From Nannocystis exedens (GTDB lineage: Bacteria > Myxococcota_A > Polyangia > Nannocystales > Nannocystaceae): 64,000 nt of DNA. This document shows, in pieces, positions 45,636 through 54,056 of the stretch. The stretch spans positions 10,626,001-10,690,000 of the forward strand of contig NZ_NETK01000001.1 in NCBI RefSeq assembly GCF_002343915.1. The letters run 5' to 3'. Under the pieces are notes generated by a model. The model ran no database searches. It saw only the letters and a list, made by a program, of their open reading frames with translations, and was not told the origin of the DNA. Positions within the stretch are counted from its first letter, which is position 1. Each line of letters starts with the position of its first letter. The position numbers and the translations under genes were made by a program.

Positions 45636-47141
45636 TCATTCGACGGTGAAGGTCCGCGTCGGCGTCGTGACCTTGGCGCCGCACTCGCGGACGATCGCGT
45701 ACCACTCGTAGGTCGCGCCGGGCTTCAGGTCGGTCACGGTGTGGACGAGCGTGGCGTCGTGGCCGGCGGTCTGGCCGACGACCTCGAACACGCCGGTGGC
45801 CGCCGAGAGGTCGACGGTCAGGGTGAACTGCTCCTTGTCGCCGGTCATGAACTTGTCGAGCGACGGCGAGTAGGTCTCGACCTTGAGCTGGTTCTTCTGC
45901 GGGGAGAACCGCCAGATCCGCATGTAGCCGCAGCCGCCGGCGCAGTCGTCGGCGGGGACGATGAGGTCCTGGTAGTCGGCGAGCATCGAGTGGATCCGGT
46001 GACCCATGTAATTGTCGGTGCGGCGCGCCCGGAACTCCTTGATGTGCCCGCTCGTCATCAACTGGACGTTGTCGACCTTCTTCATCACGTCGTAGATCTG
46101 CTTGCCCTCGGCCGAGAAGTCGCCGTTCGCCTTGACGATGTGGTGCGAGTTGACGATGCCGAGCGCGTGGGGGTGCTCCTCGAAGACGCCCCTGGCCCAG
46201 GCGAGGACGTCGGGGTCCTGGCCGAGGTCGCCGCGGTACTCGAGGCTCACCATGAGGATGTCGAGGTTGCCGGCGCGGACGAGGATCCAGTTGTTGTCGT
46301 TCTTCTTGCCGTAGTGCCCGCCGTAGTAGGCGCGGCCCTCGAAGCGGTCGACGCCGAAGTACTTGTTGAAGAGGGCGGTCGAGAACGGGATGTCGTCGTG
46401 GAAGCTGGCGCCGTTGTCGTGGTTGCCGACGGCGATCCCGTAGGGGATCCCGTCGGGGAACTTGGTCCCGGTCTTCTCGAGGGTGCTCATCGCCGTGTCG
46501 GCGCGCTGCCACTCGATCTCCTCGATGTTGCCGTGCTGGACGACGTCGCCGTTGTGCAGCACGGCGACGATGTTGTCGGTGTTGCGGTGGTCCCACACCC
46601 ATTGGGTCTGCGCCGGGTATTGTGGGAAGTTGCCCGGGAACTGGGTGTAGTTCTGCGTGTCGGGCAGGATGACGATGGTGAAATCGTCGGCGTCGGTCAG
46701 CGTGTGCACCTCGCGGAGGTGGAACTTGGCGGTGGCGTCGGCGAGGATCGTGCCGCCGATCGTGACCACGAGATCGACCGACGGCCCGGGGACCGCGGCG
46801 CCGTCGGCGGGCGCGCTCGGCTCGGCCACGAAGTCGGCCGGCGGGGCGTCGCCGCAGCCGGGCAGGGTCGGCTCGCCGGTGGTGCCCGGCTCGCCGGTGG
46901 TGCCCGGCTCGCCGGTGGTGCCCGGTTCGCCGCCGGTGGTCGGGGGGGCGGTGGTGACGGGCGGGTCGGTGGTGCCGTCGTCGGGGTTCGCGGTGCTCGT
47001 CGGGGGGCCACCCTCGCCGCCGGTCGAGGTGCTGCCCGCGGTCGTCGACGCGGTGGCGGGGACGAGCGCCGGAGTGTTGTCGCCGCACGCGGCGACGAGG
47101 GCGACGAGCGCGATCCAGGGGAGCCGGGGACCTGCGGGCAT
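45636..47141 (-). CDS. Calcineurin-like metallophosphoesterase lipoprotein
   Basis: The 501-residue protein has a signal ending LVALVAAC and a Thr/Gly/Pro-rich linker with four EPGTTG-type repeats. The phosphoesterase core shows VILPDTQNY (first metal Asp), LHNGDVV, VGNHDNG, NSHHIV and TSGHIKEF, spaced as in the metallophos family. The C-terminal 100 residues form a beta-sandwich (fibronectin-like). It should be an exported phosphatase or nuclease; substrate unknown. It is convergent with the ICMT-like gene, 51 bp apart. Confidence 0.88.
   Translation of the reverse strand: MPAGPRLPWIALVALVAACGDNTPALVPATASTTAGSTSTGGEGGPPTSTANPDDGTTDPPVTTAPPTTGGEPGTTGEPGTTGEPGTTGEPTLPGCGDAPPADFVAEPSAPADGAAVPGPSVDLVVTIGGTILADATAKFHLREVHTLTDADDFTIVILPDTQNYTQFPGNFPQYPAQTQWVWDHRNTDNIVAVLHNGDVVQHGNIEEIEWQRADTAMSTLEKTGTKFPDGIPYGIAVGNHDNGASFHDDIPFSTALFNKYFGVDRFEGRAYYGGHYGKKNDNNWILVRAGNLDILMVSLEYRGDLGQDPDVLAWARGVFEEHPHALGIVNSHHIVKANGDFSAEGKQIYDVMKKVDNVQLMTSGHIKEFRARRTDNYMGHRIHSMLADYQDLIVPADDCAGGCGYMRIWRFSPQKNQLKVETYSPSLDKFMTGDKEQFTLTVDLSAATGVFEVVGQTAGHDATLVHTVTDLKPGATYEWYAIVRECGAKVTTPTRTFTVE
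46871..46924 (-). repeat. 18-bp tandem repeat in the phosphoesterase linker
   Basis: Three exact copies of an 18-bp unit, with a degenerate fourth, encode EPGTTG repeats just after the lipoprotein signal. Confidence 0.85.
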
Positions 47142-47409
47142 CCGCGGATGATACGCCGGACAGCGCGCTGCGAGGAGTGAGATGGGGGTCGGCTCTCGAC
47201 ATCGACTCGAACACCGCGAACGCGGACATCATCACGCGAACCACGAAGGCGAATGCGTGCGTGCGTCCGACGCGGTCCGGGCGGAGCCGTCGGAGCGACA
47301 CGTGATCGACGAGGCGCGCCGGTTCGTCGGTTCGCGGCGCGACGAAACAGCGCCTCGATGGATTCGGTGATGGTGCGGGGTCGACACGGCGGTCGGCGGG
47401 CCGCCGCGC

Positions 47410-48162
47410 TCATTCGAGCCAGTACAATTGCTTGTGCATCAATGCGGCGTAATGGGTCAGCGCGGCCTCGGCCTTGCGGACGCCGGTGAAGCTGGCCACC
47501 TGAGCGCGGTTGCCGTTGTCGTCCTGCCGCCACAGCGTCCGCTTCGGCAGCTCGAGGGCGGCGAAATCGTCGGCGAGCGCGGCGACGTCGTCGTGGTCGA
47601 TGACGAGGGTCTCGAACAGGTCCTGCAGGATCTCCTGCGCGTCGCCGGTCGCCGAGGCGCGGACCAAAGTGGGGAGATTGTCGGTGTCGCGGCGCTCGAG
47701 CGGGCGCTGGAGGTCGAACGCCCTGCCGGTGCCGGGCGAGGCGAATTGCAAGAACTCGAACCAGCCGAGGCCGTCGAGGACGTGGCGCTCGGTCTCGAGG
47801 TCGAGTCGGGCGGCGAATTGGTGCAGCGGGGCCTTCAGGGCGGCGACCTCGCAGACCGGGCCGTCGAGGCTGCCGCGCGTCAATCGTCGCAGCGTCGCGG
47901 CAGCGTCGACGGGGCGAAAGATGGGGGGACTGGTGAGGTCGCCGGGCGGAAAGCGCGAGTCGGCGTTCCACAGGTCGTGGAGCGCCTCGGTGGCCAGACG
48001 ATTGGCGGCGACGGGGCCCTCCTGCCCCTTACCCCAGGTGGCCTGGGCCCACTGCTGCAAGGTGGCAGGGGTCTCTCGCCCGGCGATGAAGCCGCGCAGA
48101 CGATGGATCAATTCCTCGGTCAAGGCACGGACGCGAAGGTCCTGCGGATCGCCGATGGGCAT
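47410..48162 (-). CDS. Conserved hypothetical cytoplasmic protein
   Basis: The 250-residue protein begins MPIGDPQDLRVRALTEELIHRLRGFIAGRETPATLQQWAQ, a helical segment, and continues LHDLWNADSRFPPG, LDLETERHVLDGLGWFEFLQF and LWRQDDNGNRAQVASFTGVRKAEAALTHYAALMHKQLYWLE. No signal or membrane helix. The pattern of an aromatic C-terminus and an N-terminal helical domain is reminiscent of proteins near polymorphic-toxin loci, but I recognise no family. ATG 48162 has normal bias from the first codon. Confidence 0.65.
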   Translation of the reverse strand: MPIGDPQDLRVRALTEELIHRLRGFIAGRETPATLQQWAQATWGKGQEGPVAANRLATEALHDLWNADSRFPPGDLTSPPIFRPVDAAATLRRLTRGSLDGPVCEVAALKAPLHQFAARLDLETERHVLDGLGWFEFLQFASPGTGRAFDLQRPLERRDTDNLPTLVRASATGDAQEILQDLFETLVIDHDDVAALADDFAALELPKRTLWRQDDNGNRAQVASFTGVRKAEAALTHYAALMHKQLYWLE

Positions 48163-48363
48163 GCGACGCGAGCGTACCACCGGGGCCACGAGCGCGTCCG
48201 GCTCCTCGCGATCGTCGGCGTGCCGTCGCGGCGCGCGTGGAGAGCCGATCGTCTGCGGACGGCGAGCGCCGGAGAGGTCGCTGGCTCCGACGAGGCAGGA
48301 GCTCGGTCGGGGCGACCGCGCCCGGACCTGCGGGGCGAGGATCGGGTGGCGGCGAGCGCCGCT

Positions 48364-49020
48364 TCAAAACAGGCAGATCAGCAGCGGGGCGTCCTCGCAC
48401 ATCATGGTGATGGCGTCGCAGATCTCCTTGGGCGGGTTGCCGCACAGCAGGAGGGCGCTGAGCTGGAGGTCGTCGCACAGCTCGAGCATCGGCTCGGCGG
48501 CGCACAGGCCGAGGCCGGACAGACAGTCGGCCTTGTCCTGGGCGGCCTTTTCGTAGCACTTGAGCTGGTCGGCGGTGTCGGGCGACTGGGCGAAGATCTC
48601 GCACGTGCAGCTCTGCGGCGGGACGGTGGCGGCGAGGCACTCGTCGACGCTGTCGTACATGCCGAGCGAGACCTGGCACTCGCACTGCGGGCGGTAGGAG
48701 TCGACGAAGGCGTCGTACCACTTGGCGCAGGCCATGCCGCTGCCCTCGCCGCCGCCGCCGGTGCCCTCGTTGGCGTCGGTGGTGCCGGTGGCGGCGTCGG
48801 TGGTGCCGCTCGCGCTGTCGGTGCCGCCCATGCTGCCGCCGGTGGGGAGGTCGGTGGTCGCGGGCGGGGTGTCGGTGGTGCCGGTGGTGGTGCCCGTGGT
48901 GGGCGCGCCGGTGGTGCCGGTGGTGCTGCCGTCGCTGGTGCTCTCGGTGGTCGGGGCGCCGGACTCGCCGCACGCGAGCACGGCCGCGAATCCGAACATG
49001 TACAGGCGCGATCGGGTCAT
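48364..49020 (-). CDS. Lipoprotein with Thr/Gly linker and cysteine-rich domain
   Basis: The 218-residue protein has a signal ending AAVLAC and a linker of about 75 residues rich in Thr, Gly and Ser. The C-terminal 120 residues contain about 14 cysteines (ACAKWYDAFVDSYRPQCECQVSLG, CTCEIFAQ, CYEKAAQDKADC, CGNPPKEICDAITMMC), a helical disulfide domain. No known family. It probably projects from the outer membrane. Confidence 0.8.
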   Translation of the reverse strand: MTRSRLYMFGFAAVLACGESGAPTTESTSDGSTTGTTGAPTTGTTTGTTDTPPATTDLPTGGSMGGTDSASGTTDAATGTTDANEGTGGGGEGSGMACAKWYDAFVDSYRPQCECQVSLGMYDSVDECLAATVPPQSCTCEIFAQSPDTADQLKCYEKAAQDKADCLSGLGLCAAEPMLELCDDLQLSALLLCGNPPKEICDAITMMCEDAPLLICLF

Positions 49021-49668
49021 GCGGCCTCCTGGGTTCCACGGTAGTCGATGTCGCGCCGCGGCTCATCGTCCGCGAGCGGGGACGCTGCTTGCGGGGCGGG
49101 AGGTGGGGCGAAGTCGCCCCCGCGTCGCGGGCGACGGTGGGGCCGAGCGACACGAACGCTAACCGGCGAACGGCGGGCGGCCGGCCAACGGAGCGAAGAG
49201 GGGAGTCGCGGCGGAATTGCAGGAAGGCGCGGGGGCTCATGCGGGGCTGTGGGTGACGGTGCTTCGCCGAAGGCCGGGCGGCCGTTGGTGTGGACAAAGA
49301 CAGGTGGTCGCCGGTTGGCACGATTTGCCGGAGCGAGATGCAATCCTCGCGGCGGCGGCAGCGCGCGTGGCGAGGAATTGACGAGGTCGATCGCGGGTCT
49401 GCGGCTTGCGGCGTCGATGACACTCGTGCCGACGCTCATTGCAATTGAAGTACGCCGCTCGCGCTCACCGTCGTGAATGTTCGACGCGCGCCATGGCGAG
49501 CCCGGGAGCGGCGAGCGACGGCGCGCGCCCGAGGTTCGAGATGTCCTTCGAGACACGTCGTGAGAATGCGGCGGCGCGGCCACGTCGTTCGAACGGCGAT
49601 TCGTGGCCGCACTCGGCGCGGCCGAAGGGCTTGACGGAGGCGGCATCGATCCGGCATGCAAAAGACGC
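49021..49668. other. Intergenic region, 648 bp
   Basis: Between two divergent lipoprotein genes. It contains a two-core palindrome at 49540-49557 (GATG then CACG, 14 nt apart, loop TTCG). No frame has both normal codon bias and a recognisable product. Confidence 0.45.
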
Positions 49669-50550
49669 GTGAAGTGCGTCGCTCCGTGGTCGCGCGTCGT
49701 TCTGTCGGGTCTCGGCTGGGTCTGCGCGCCGCTGCTGGCGGCGTGCGGCGGGGAGGAGGATCCAAGGCCGCTGCCGATCGGGCCGGTGCAGCAGGTGTCG
49801 TACGAGGTCATCCCGACGCCGCTGTACGAGCTGGGGATGCTCGACCTGACGCTCGAGAACGCGAGCTACGAGCAGCGCGAGGCGTTCACGATCGCGGTCC
49901 GCGACGCGATGCTGCCCGACGTCGTCGCGCTGGTCGGGCTGGCGGACGCGATGCTGGACACCGAGCTGACGCCGGGCGGGTTCCAGCGGGTGACGAACCC
50001 GTCGCTGCAGACGCGGCTGATGGCGAGCGGGGCCGAGGTCGAGTCGCTGGCGGCGGCGCTCGGCTACGTGTTCAGCCAGTGGAGCGTGCTGGTGGCCGAC
50101 TTCGCGGCGGAGGACGGCGGGACGGGCTACGCGGTGGTGTCGTTCGACGTGGCGGAGGTCGACCCGGAGCTCGGCCAGGCGTTCTTCGACCACGCGGCCG
50201 ACGTCGACGCGGGCCTCGGCGGCGGCTACTTCGCGTTCGACTCGGAGGTCATCTACCTCAACCTGCGCGGGTCCGACGGCGAGCCGTACAGCGGACTCGA
50301 CGACGACTCGTTCGTCGCCGCCCTCGAGGAGGCGGCGGACAGCTTCGCGCCCTACAAGGCGGCGCTGGCCCAGGCCGGCGAGGCGGCGGTGATCCTCGTC
50401 GAGAACGACTGGAAGACGGCCCCCGCCGGCGAAGAGTTTCTGGAGGTGCTGGACCCGCTCGGCGAGGCGGCGCTGGGCGACCTGGCTGCCCTGCAGGAAG
50501 AGCACGTGGCGCGCTTCAAGGCGGCGGTCGAGCAGTACGGCTGGGAGTGA
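49669..50550 (+). CDS. Lipoprotein of unknown function
   Basis: The 293-residue protein starts at a GTG and has a signal ending APLLAAC; unlike most lipoproteins here it has no Thr-rich linker. The body is helical and acidic (LTLENASYEQREAFTIAVRDAMLPDVVALVGLADAMLD, VESLAAALGYVFSQWSVLVADF, then LAALQEEHVARFKAAVEQYGWE). I recognise no domain. An upstream GTG at 49603 would add 22 residues before the signal and is less likely. Single gene. Confidence 0.65.
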   Translation: MKCVAPWSRVVLSGLGWVCAPLLAACGGEEDPRPLPIGPVQQVSYEVIPTPLYELGMLDLTLENASYEQREAFTIAVRDAMLPDVVALVGLADAMLDTELTPGGFQRVTNPSLQTRLMASGAEVESLAAALGYVFSQWSVLVADFAAEDGGTGYAVVSFDVAEVDPELGQAFFDHAADVDAGLGGGYFAFDSEVIYLNLRGSDGEPYSGLDDDSFVAALEEAADSFAPYKAALAQAGEAAVILVENDWKTAPAGEEFLEVLDPLGEAALGDLAALQEEHVARFKAAVEQYGWE

Positions 50551-50797
50551 GGCTCGGGCGCTCGGTCGCGCACCAGCCCGACGGGCGGGGTCGGCGACGC
50601 GGCCGCCTCGCGCTCGGCCGCGAACGCGTGCGCCTCGGGCACCGCGCGCCCGTCGACCGTCGACGGCTCGTGGTCGATAATGTCCGTTCGCTCACCGAGC
50701 GCTTGCCCGCAGCGGTTCCGCGCGACGCGCGATCGAGTCCCCTGTTTCTTCTCCGGGCCGGTCACGTCGTGACCGGCTGGCGGGTCTTCGAGAGACG

Positions 50798-51403
50798 ATG
50801 ACGACCTTGCTCAGGATCGACGCCAGCGCCCGCTTCGAGGGCTCGAGCTCGCGGCGGCTCGCCGATCACTTCGAAGCGCGCTGGAGGGCGACCCATCCGG
50901 GGGCGCAGGTGATCGTCCGCGACCTGGCGCGCACGCCGGTGCCGCACGTCGACGGACCGACGATCGCGGCGTTCTACGGCGCGCCGGTGGGCCCGGATCG
51001 GCCGGCCGGCGTGGCGCTTTCGGACGCGCTGATCGCCGAGCTCCGCGCGGCCGATCACCTGCTCGTCAGCAGCCCGCTCTACAATCAATCGCTGCCGTCG
51101 ACGCTCAAGGCGTGGATCGATCACGTGGTCCGCGAGGGACACACGTTCGTGACCCGCGACCGCCGGCCGGTGGGGCTGCTCGACGGCACGTCGGCGTCGA
51201 TCGTGATCGCGCGCGGCGGGGTGACTTCGGCGCGGGTCGACGACTTCGAGACGCCCTATCTGCGGGCGATCCTCGGCTTCGTCGGCATCACCCGGGTCGA
51301 GGTGATCACGGTCGAGGGAACGGCGCACGACGAGGCCACGCGGTCGCAGCGCTTCGCCGCGGCGCAGGCGCAGGTGGATCGGCTGTTCGGCGGACGCGCG
51401 TGA
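50798..51403 (+). CDS. azoR: FMN-dependent NADH-azoreductase (AzoR family)
   Basis: The 201-residue protein has the flavodoxin-like fold of AzoR: LLRIDASARFEGSSSRRLADHFEARW (FMN phosphate site with Ser residues), DLARTPVPHVDG, LLVSSPLYNQSLPSTLKAWIDHVVREGHTF (FMN isoalloxazine loop) and SIVIARGGV. Length equals the E. coli enzyme (201). It reduces quinones and azo dyes with NAD(P)H as a cytosolic dimer. No flanking regulator is seen. A five-core palindrome array begins 24 nt after its stop. Confidence 0.9.
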   Translation: MTTLLRIDASARFEGSSSRRLADHFEARWRATHPGAQVIVRDLARTPVPHVDGPTIAAFYGAPVGPDRPAGVALSDALIAELRAADHLLVSSPLYNQSLPSTLKAWIDHVVREGHTFVTRDRRPVGLLDGTSASIVIARGGVTSARVDDFETPYLRAILGFVGITRVEVITVEGTAHDEATRSQRFAAAQAQVDRLFGGRA

Positions 51404-51693
51404 GAAAGGGTGGGCGATCTCAAGGGCATGCCCGGAAGGGCATGTCTTACGGACCATGCCCGTTCGAACATGCTGGGAGAGACATCTGCGCCGAGGCCGG
51501 GATCGCTCGACCATGAGGGCGTGTCTCAGCGAGCAAGCCGTGGCGAACACGCTTGAGGAACATCGGCGGCGGCGAGGCCGGACGGCCGAGCTGCGACGGG
51601 GCGCGCCGGCGCCGCTGCGGCCTCGCGGTCGGAGCTCGCGGTGCGGCCGCTGGCGGCAGGAACGGACAGCGCCCGCGACGGCCCCGCCGCGGC
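51404..51693. other. Intergenic region with large palindrome array
   Basis: The 290 bp between the convergent azoreductase and DUF6209 genes hold the five-core array at 51424-51489 and nothing else recognisable. Confidence 0.5.
51424..51489. repeat. 14-bp-period palindrome array, 5 cores
   Basis: CATG at 51427, 51441, 51455 and 51469, then CATC at 51483, all exactly 14 nt apart. Successive units fold as CATGCCC-GGAA-GGGCATG and CATGCCC-GTTC-GAACATG, each with a 4-nt loop. Confidence 0.9.
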
Positions 51694-52506
51694 TCACTCG
51701 AGGTCGAAGTGGTAGTTGGCGCCGAACTGCGAGTCCCAGGCCTTGCAGCCGTAGTAGTCCTGGTTCTCGAACCACAGCTCGACCTCGCCGGCGCCCGCGG
51801 GCACGTCGATCACGGCCGGCCAGGGGACCTGGATGTTGCCCTGGGGGGCGGTGACGAGGGCGTACTTGGCCGGGCCGCCGTCGAAGCGGTAGTGGACGCG
51901 GATGTTCCAGGCGTCGTGGCCGTACTTGGTGGCGCGGCAGTCGGGCAGGCGCGCCGGGTCGAAGGCGATCACCAGCGGGGCGCCGGCGCGCGGGGTGCCG
52001 AGCACCTCGGTGACCCAGTCTGCCTTGAAGGACAGGCTGGCACCGACGCCGAAGTGCCAGTTGGCGCCGTAGTTCGAGTCGTAGGCGGAGCAGCCCCACA
52101 CGCTCGTGTTGTGGAACCACATCGTCAGATCGCCGGAGTCCTCGAGGGTGAAGATCGGCGGCTCGGTGCCCTGCGACGGCGAGTAGCCGCCGGCCTCGAA
52201 GCTGCCGACGTCGCCGCCGTCGAGCTGGTGATAGCCGGTGATCGACCACGCAGGCTTGCCGTTCTGATCGCCGCGGCAGTCGGTCAGGCGGTCGACGTCG
52301 TAGCCGACCTGGACGGTGTTGCCTGCGACCAGCGGGCCGCCGCTGTTGACGATCGTCCAGTCGTCGCGGAACTCGAGCAGGGCCGGCTGGATGTGGTCGG
52401 GCAGCTCGCTGCCCTCGCGCACCTCGACGACCGGGGCGTCTTCCTCCTCGGGGCTGCAAGCAAAGGTCGCGACGAGGCAGGAGAGGACGAGCGAGCGTGG
52501 ATGCAT
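51694..52506 (-). CDS. DUF6209-type two-repeat lipoprotein
   Basis: The 270-residue protein has a short signal ending CLVATFAC (lipobox). The mature part is two tandem beta domains of about 110 residues with matching ends, GCSAYDSNYGANWHF and GCKAWDSQFGANYHF, and matching starts (VGYDVDRLTDCRG and IAFDPARLPDCRA), the DUF6209 pattern of myxobacteria. Function unknown; a carbohydrate-binding-like fold is possible. A stem-loop lies directly before the start codon. Confidence 0.8.
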   Translation of the reverse strand: MHPRSLVLSCLVATFACSPEEEDAPVVEVREGSELPDHIQPALLEFRDDWTIVNSGGPLVAGNTVQVGYDVDRLTDCRGDQNGKPAWSITGYHQLDGGDVGSFEAGGYSPSQGTEPPIFTLEDSGDLTMWFHNTSVWGCSAYDSNYGANWHFGVGASLSFKADWVTEVLGTPRAGAPLVIAFDPARLPDCRATKYGHDAWNIRVHYRFDGGPAKYALVTAPQGNIQVPWPAVIDVPAGAGEVELWFENQDYYGCKAWDSQFGANYHFDLE

Positions 52507-52533
52507 GGCGGCGTTTTTTAAAAGAAAGCCGCC
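52507..52533 (-). promoter_or_regulatory. Stem-loop touching the start codon of the DUF6209 gene
   Basis: On the minus strand GGCGGC (52533-52528) pairs with GCCGCC (52512-52507), closing an A/T-rich 15-nt loop that holds both a TTTT and an AAAAAA run. The stem ends at the base before the ATG and no Shine-Dalgarno is visible, so translation may depend on its opening. Confidence 0.45.
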
Positions 52534-52986
52534 GGGCCGGCCAGCGCGCAGGGGCGTGCGCGTCGGGGTCGCCCCTGGGGCCGCAGCGAGCTCGTCCGTT
52601 CGCTGCAGTCACGATAGGGAGGTCCCGCGCGGCGCCGGCGACTCAGGGGCGCGGCGGCGATGGGGCGAGGGTCGCGGGCTCGACGCGACGACGCGGACGG
52701 AGCGCGGCGAACCTCGCCGCCGGTCCGGGCCGCGGATCGCTCGTCGACGCCGCGGCGTGGAGGGGGCGAGCTCGCCCCGTAGATGCAGCGAATCGCTCGT
52801 CGGCGCTCGCGGCCGCCCGAGCCGCAGCCGCGGAGCGGGCCCGCGCTCGGCGAGGCGGGCCGCTGCCGGCTTCGGCCGCGATCCGAGCGGTGCCGGATGC
52901 CACGACCTGTCCAAGAGGACAGGCCGGGCCCGGGCGCGCGCCGGACCCGGTCGCGGCGAGGACCGGCGCATGTCCTTGCGGACAGA
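52534..52986. other. Intergenic region with two palindromes
   Basis: This gap between the DUF6209 gene and the module B lipoprotein contains hairpins at 52907-52924 and 52970-52987. ORFs here are arginine-rich shadows without domains. Confidence 0.45.
52907..52924. repeat. 14-bp-period palindrome, 2 cores
   Basis: CCTGTCC-AAGA-GGACAGG, a perfect 7-bp stem with a 4-nt loop; cores CCTG 52907 and CAGG 52921. Confidence 0.8.
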
Positions 52987-52987
52987 T
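52970..52987. repeat. 14-bp-period palindrome, 2 cores, at a gene end
   Basis: CATGTCC-TTGC-GGACAGA; cores CATG 52970 and CAGA 52984, touching the stop codon of the module B lipoprotein gene. Confidence 0.75.
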
Positions 52988-54009
52988 CACGGGGGGAACA
53001 CGGCGACGCAGCGGTTGTTCTCGCACGCGAGGTCGGAGCCGCAGGCGGCGGCGCCGTCGCAGCAGCTCGAGGTCTCGAGCTGGGCGTGGAGGGCGTTCCA
53101 GGCGTCGATGTTGTCCTTGTGCACGCCGACGCTGCCGCAGGTGTCGCCAGCGTAGCAGATGGCGTCGGCGAGGACGCAGTCGCTCACGTCGTTGCACGGC
53201 TTGTCGATCGCGAGCAGGTGGTCGCCCTCGGCCTGAAGATCGATGCACTGGCCGACGCAGGCGCAGACCGGCGGGGCGTCGGGGTCGTCGCAGTCGCCCC
53301 AGCCGTGCGGCGGGACGACCCAGTCGGTGCCGAACTGGGTCGCGCGGCCGGTGGCCTTGTCGTAGAAGGTGCCGGGCGCGTCGGGGCCGCCCCAGGAGTC
53401 GCCCGGGAACCACAGGCAGGCGGGGACGATCTCGTCGAGGATGCACTGTTGGCCCTCGTCGAGGCGGTAGAGCGGGACGCCGGCGGCGAACTCGCTGCAG
53501 CCGGCGGCCAGGCAGGCCGCCTCGTCGGTGATCGCCGGGCACTCGACCGGCGGGCCCTCGTCGGCGGGGATGCAATGCTTGGTGGTGCAGGCGTCGGACA
53601 ATTCGCAGACGCACTCGCCGGTCTGAGGATCGTCGCCGCAGGCGACGACGCCGACGGGGCACTCGCTGGGCTGCTCGACGCTGTAGCAGATCTCGTCGGC
53701 GGCGCAGGGCGAATCGGTGCAGGTCGGGCGCAGGCAGCCGTCGGCGTCGAAGGGGCTGGCGAGGGCGCCGCAGTCCCATTGCTCGCAGTCGACGGGCTGG
53801 CTGCAGGTGAAGGCCGGGTTGCCGCACGCGCCGGGCGGGTCGCCGTCGGTGCTCGGCATGGCGGTGTCGGTGCCGGGGCTCGAGGTGTCGGTGCCGCTCG
53901 AGGTGTCGCCCTCGAGGGGGGCTTCGCCGAGGACCTTGGGGTAGGTGCAGGCCGGCGCGAGCGCGGCCGAAAGCATGAAGAGGGTGGAGAGATAGGTGAA
54001 GCGGGGCAT
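52987..54009 (-). CDS. Cysteine-rich lipoprotein of sigma module B
   Basis: The 340-residue protein has a signal ending SAALAPAC, a Ser/Thr/Asp linker, and about 36 cysteines arranged in EGF-like or knottin-like modules (CGNPAFTCSQPVDCEQWDCG, CVCELSDACTTKHC, CACVGQCIDL, SSCCDGAAACGSDLACENNRC). A central non-cysteine stretch (CLWFPGDSWGGPDAPGTFYDKATGRATQFG) recurs in other myxobacterial surface proteins. ATG 54009 has AGAGGA about 9 nt upstream, better than ATG 54015. Last gene of the module, 47 bp after the sigma gene. Confidence 0.85.
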   Translation of the reverse strand: MPRFTYLSTLFMLSAALAPACTYPKVLGEAPLEGDTSSGTDTSSPGTDTAMPSTDGDPPGACGNPAFTCSQPVDCEQWDCGALASPFDADGCLRPTCTDSPCAADEICYSVEQPSECPVGVVACGDDPQTGECVCELSDACTTKHCIPADEGPPVECPAITDEAACLAAGCSEFAAGVPLYRLDEGQQCILDEIVPACLWFPGDSWGGPDAPGTFYDKATGRATQFGTDWVVPPHGWGDCDDPDAPPVCACVGQCIDLQAEGDHLLAIDKPCNDVSDCVLADAICYAGDTCGSVGVHKDNIDAWNALHAQLETSSCCDGAAACGSDLACENNRCVAVFPP

Positions 54010-54056
54010 AAGCATCGTCCTCTGATCTCTGTCGTCTCCACCCCGCCCGGTTCCTA

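Noticed and set aside
51424..51489. CRISPR-like array
   Set aside because: Repeat units of 14 bp with 4-nt variable parts are far too short for CRISPR repeats and spacers, and no cas genes are present.
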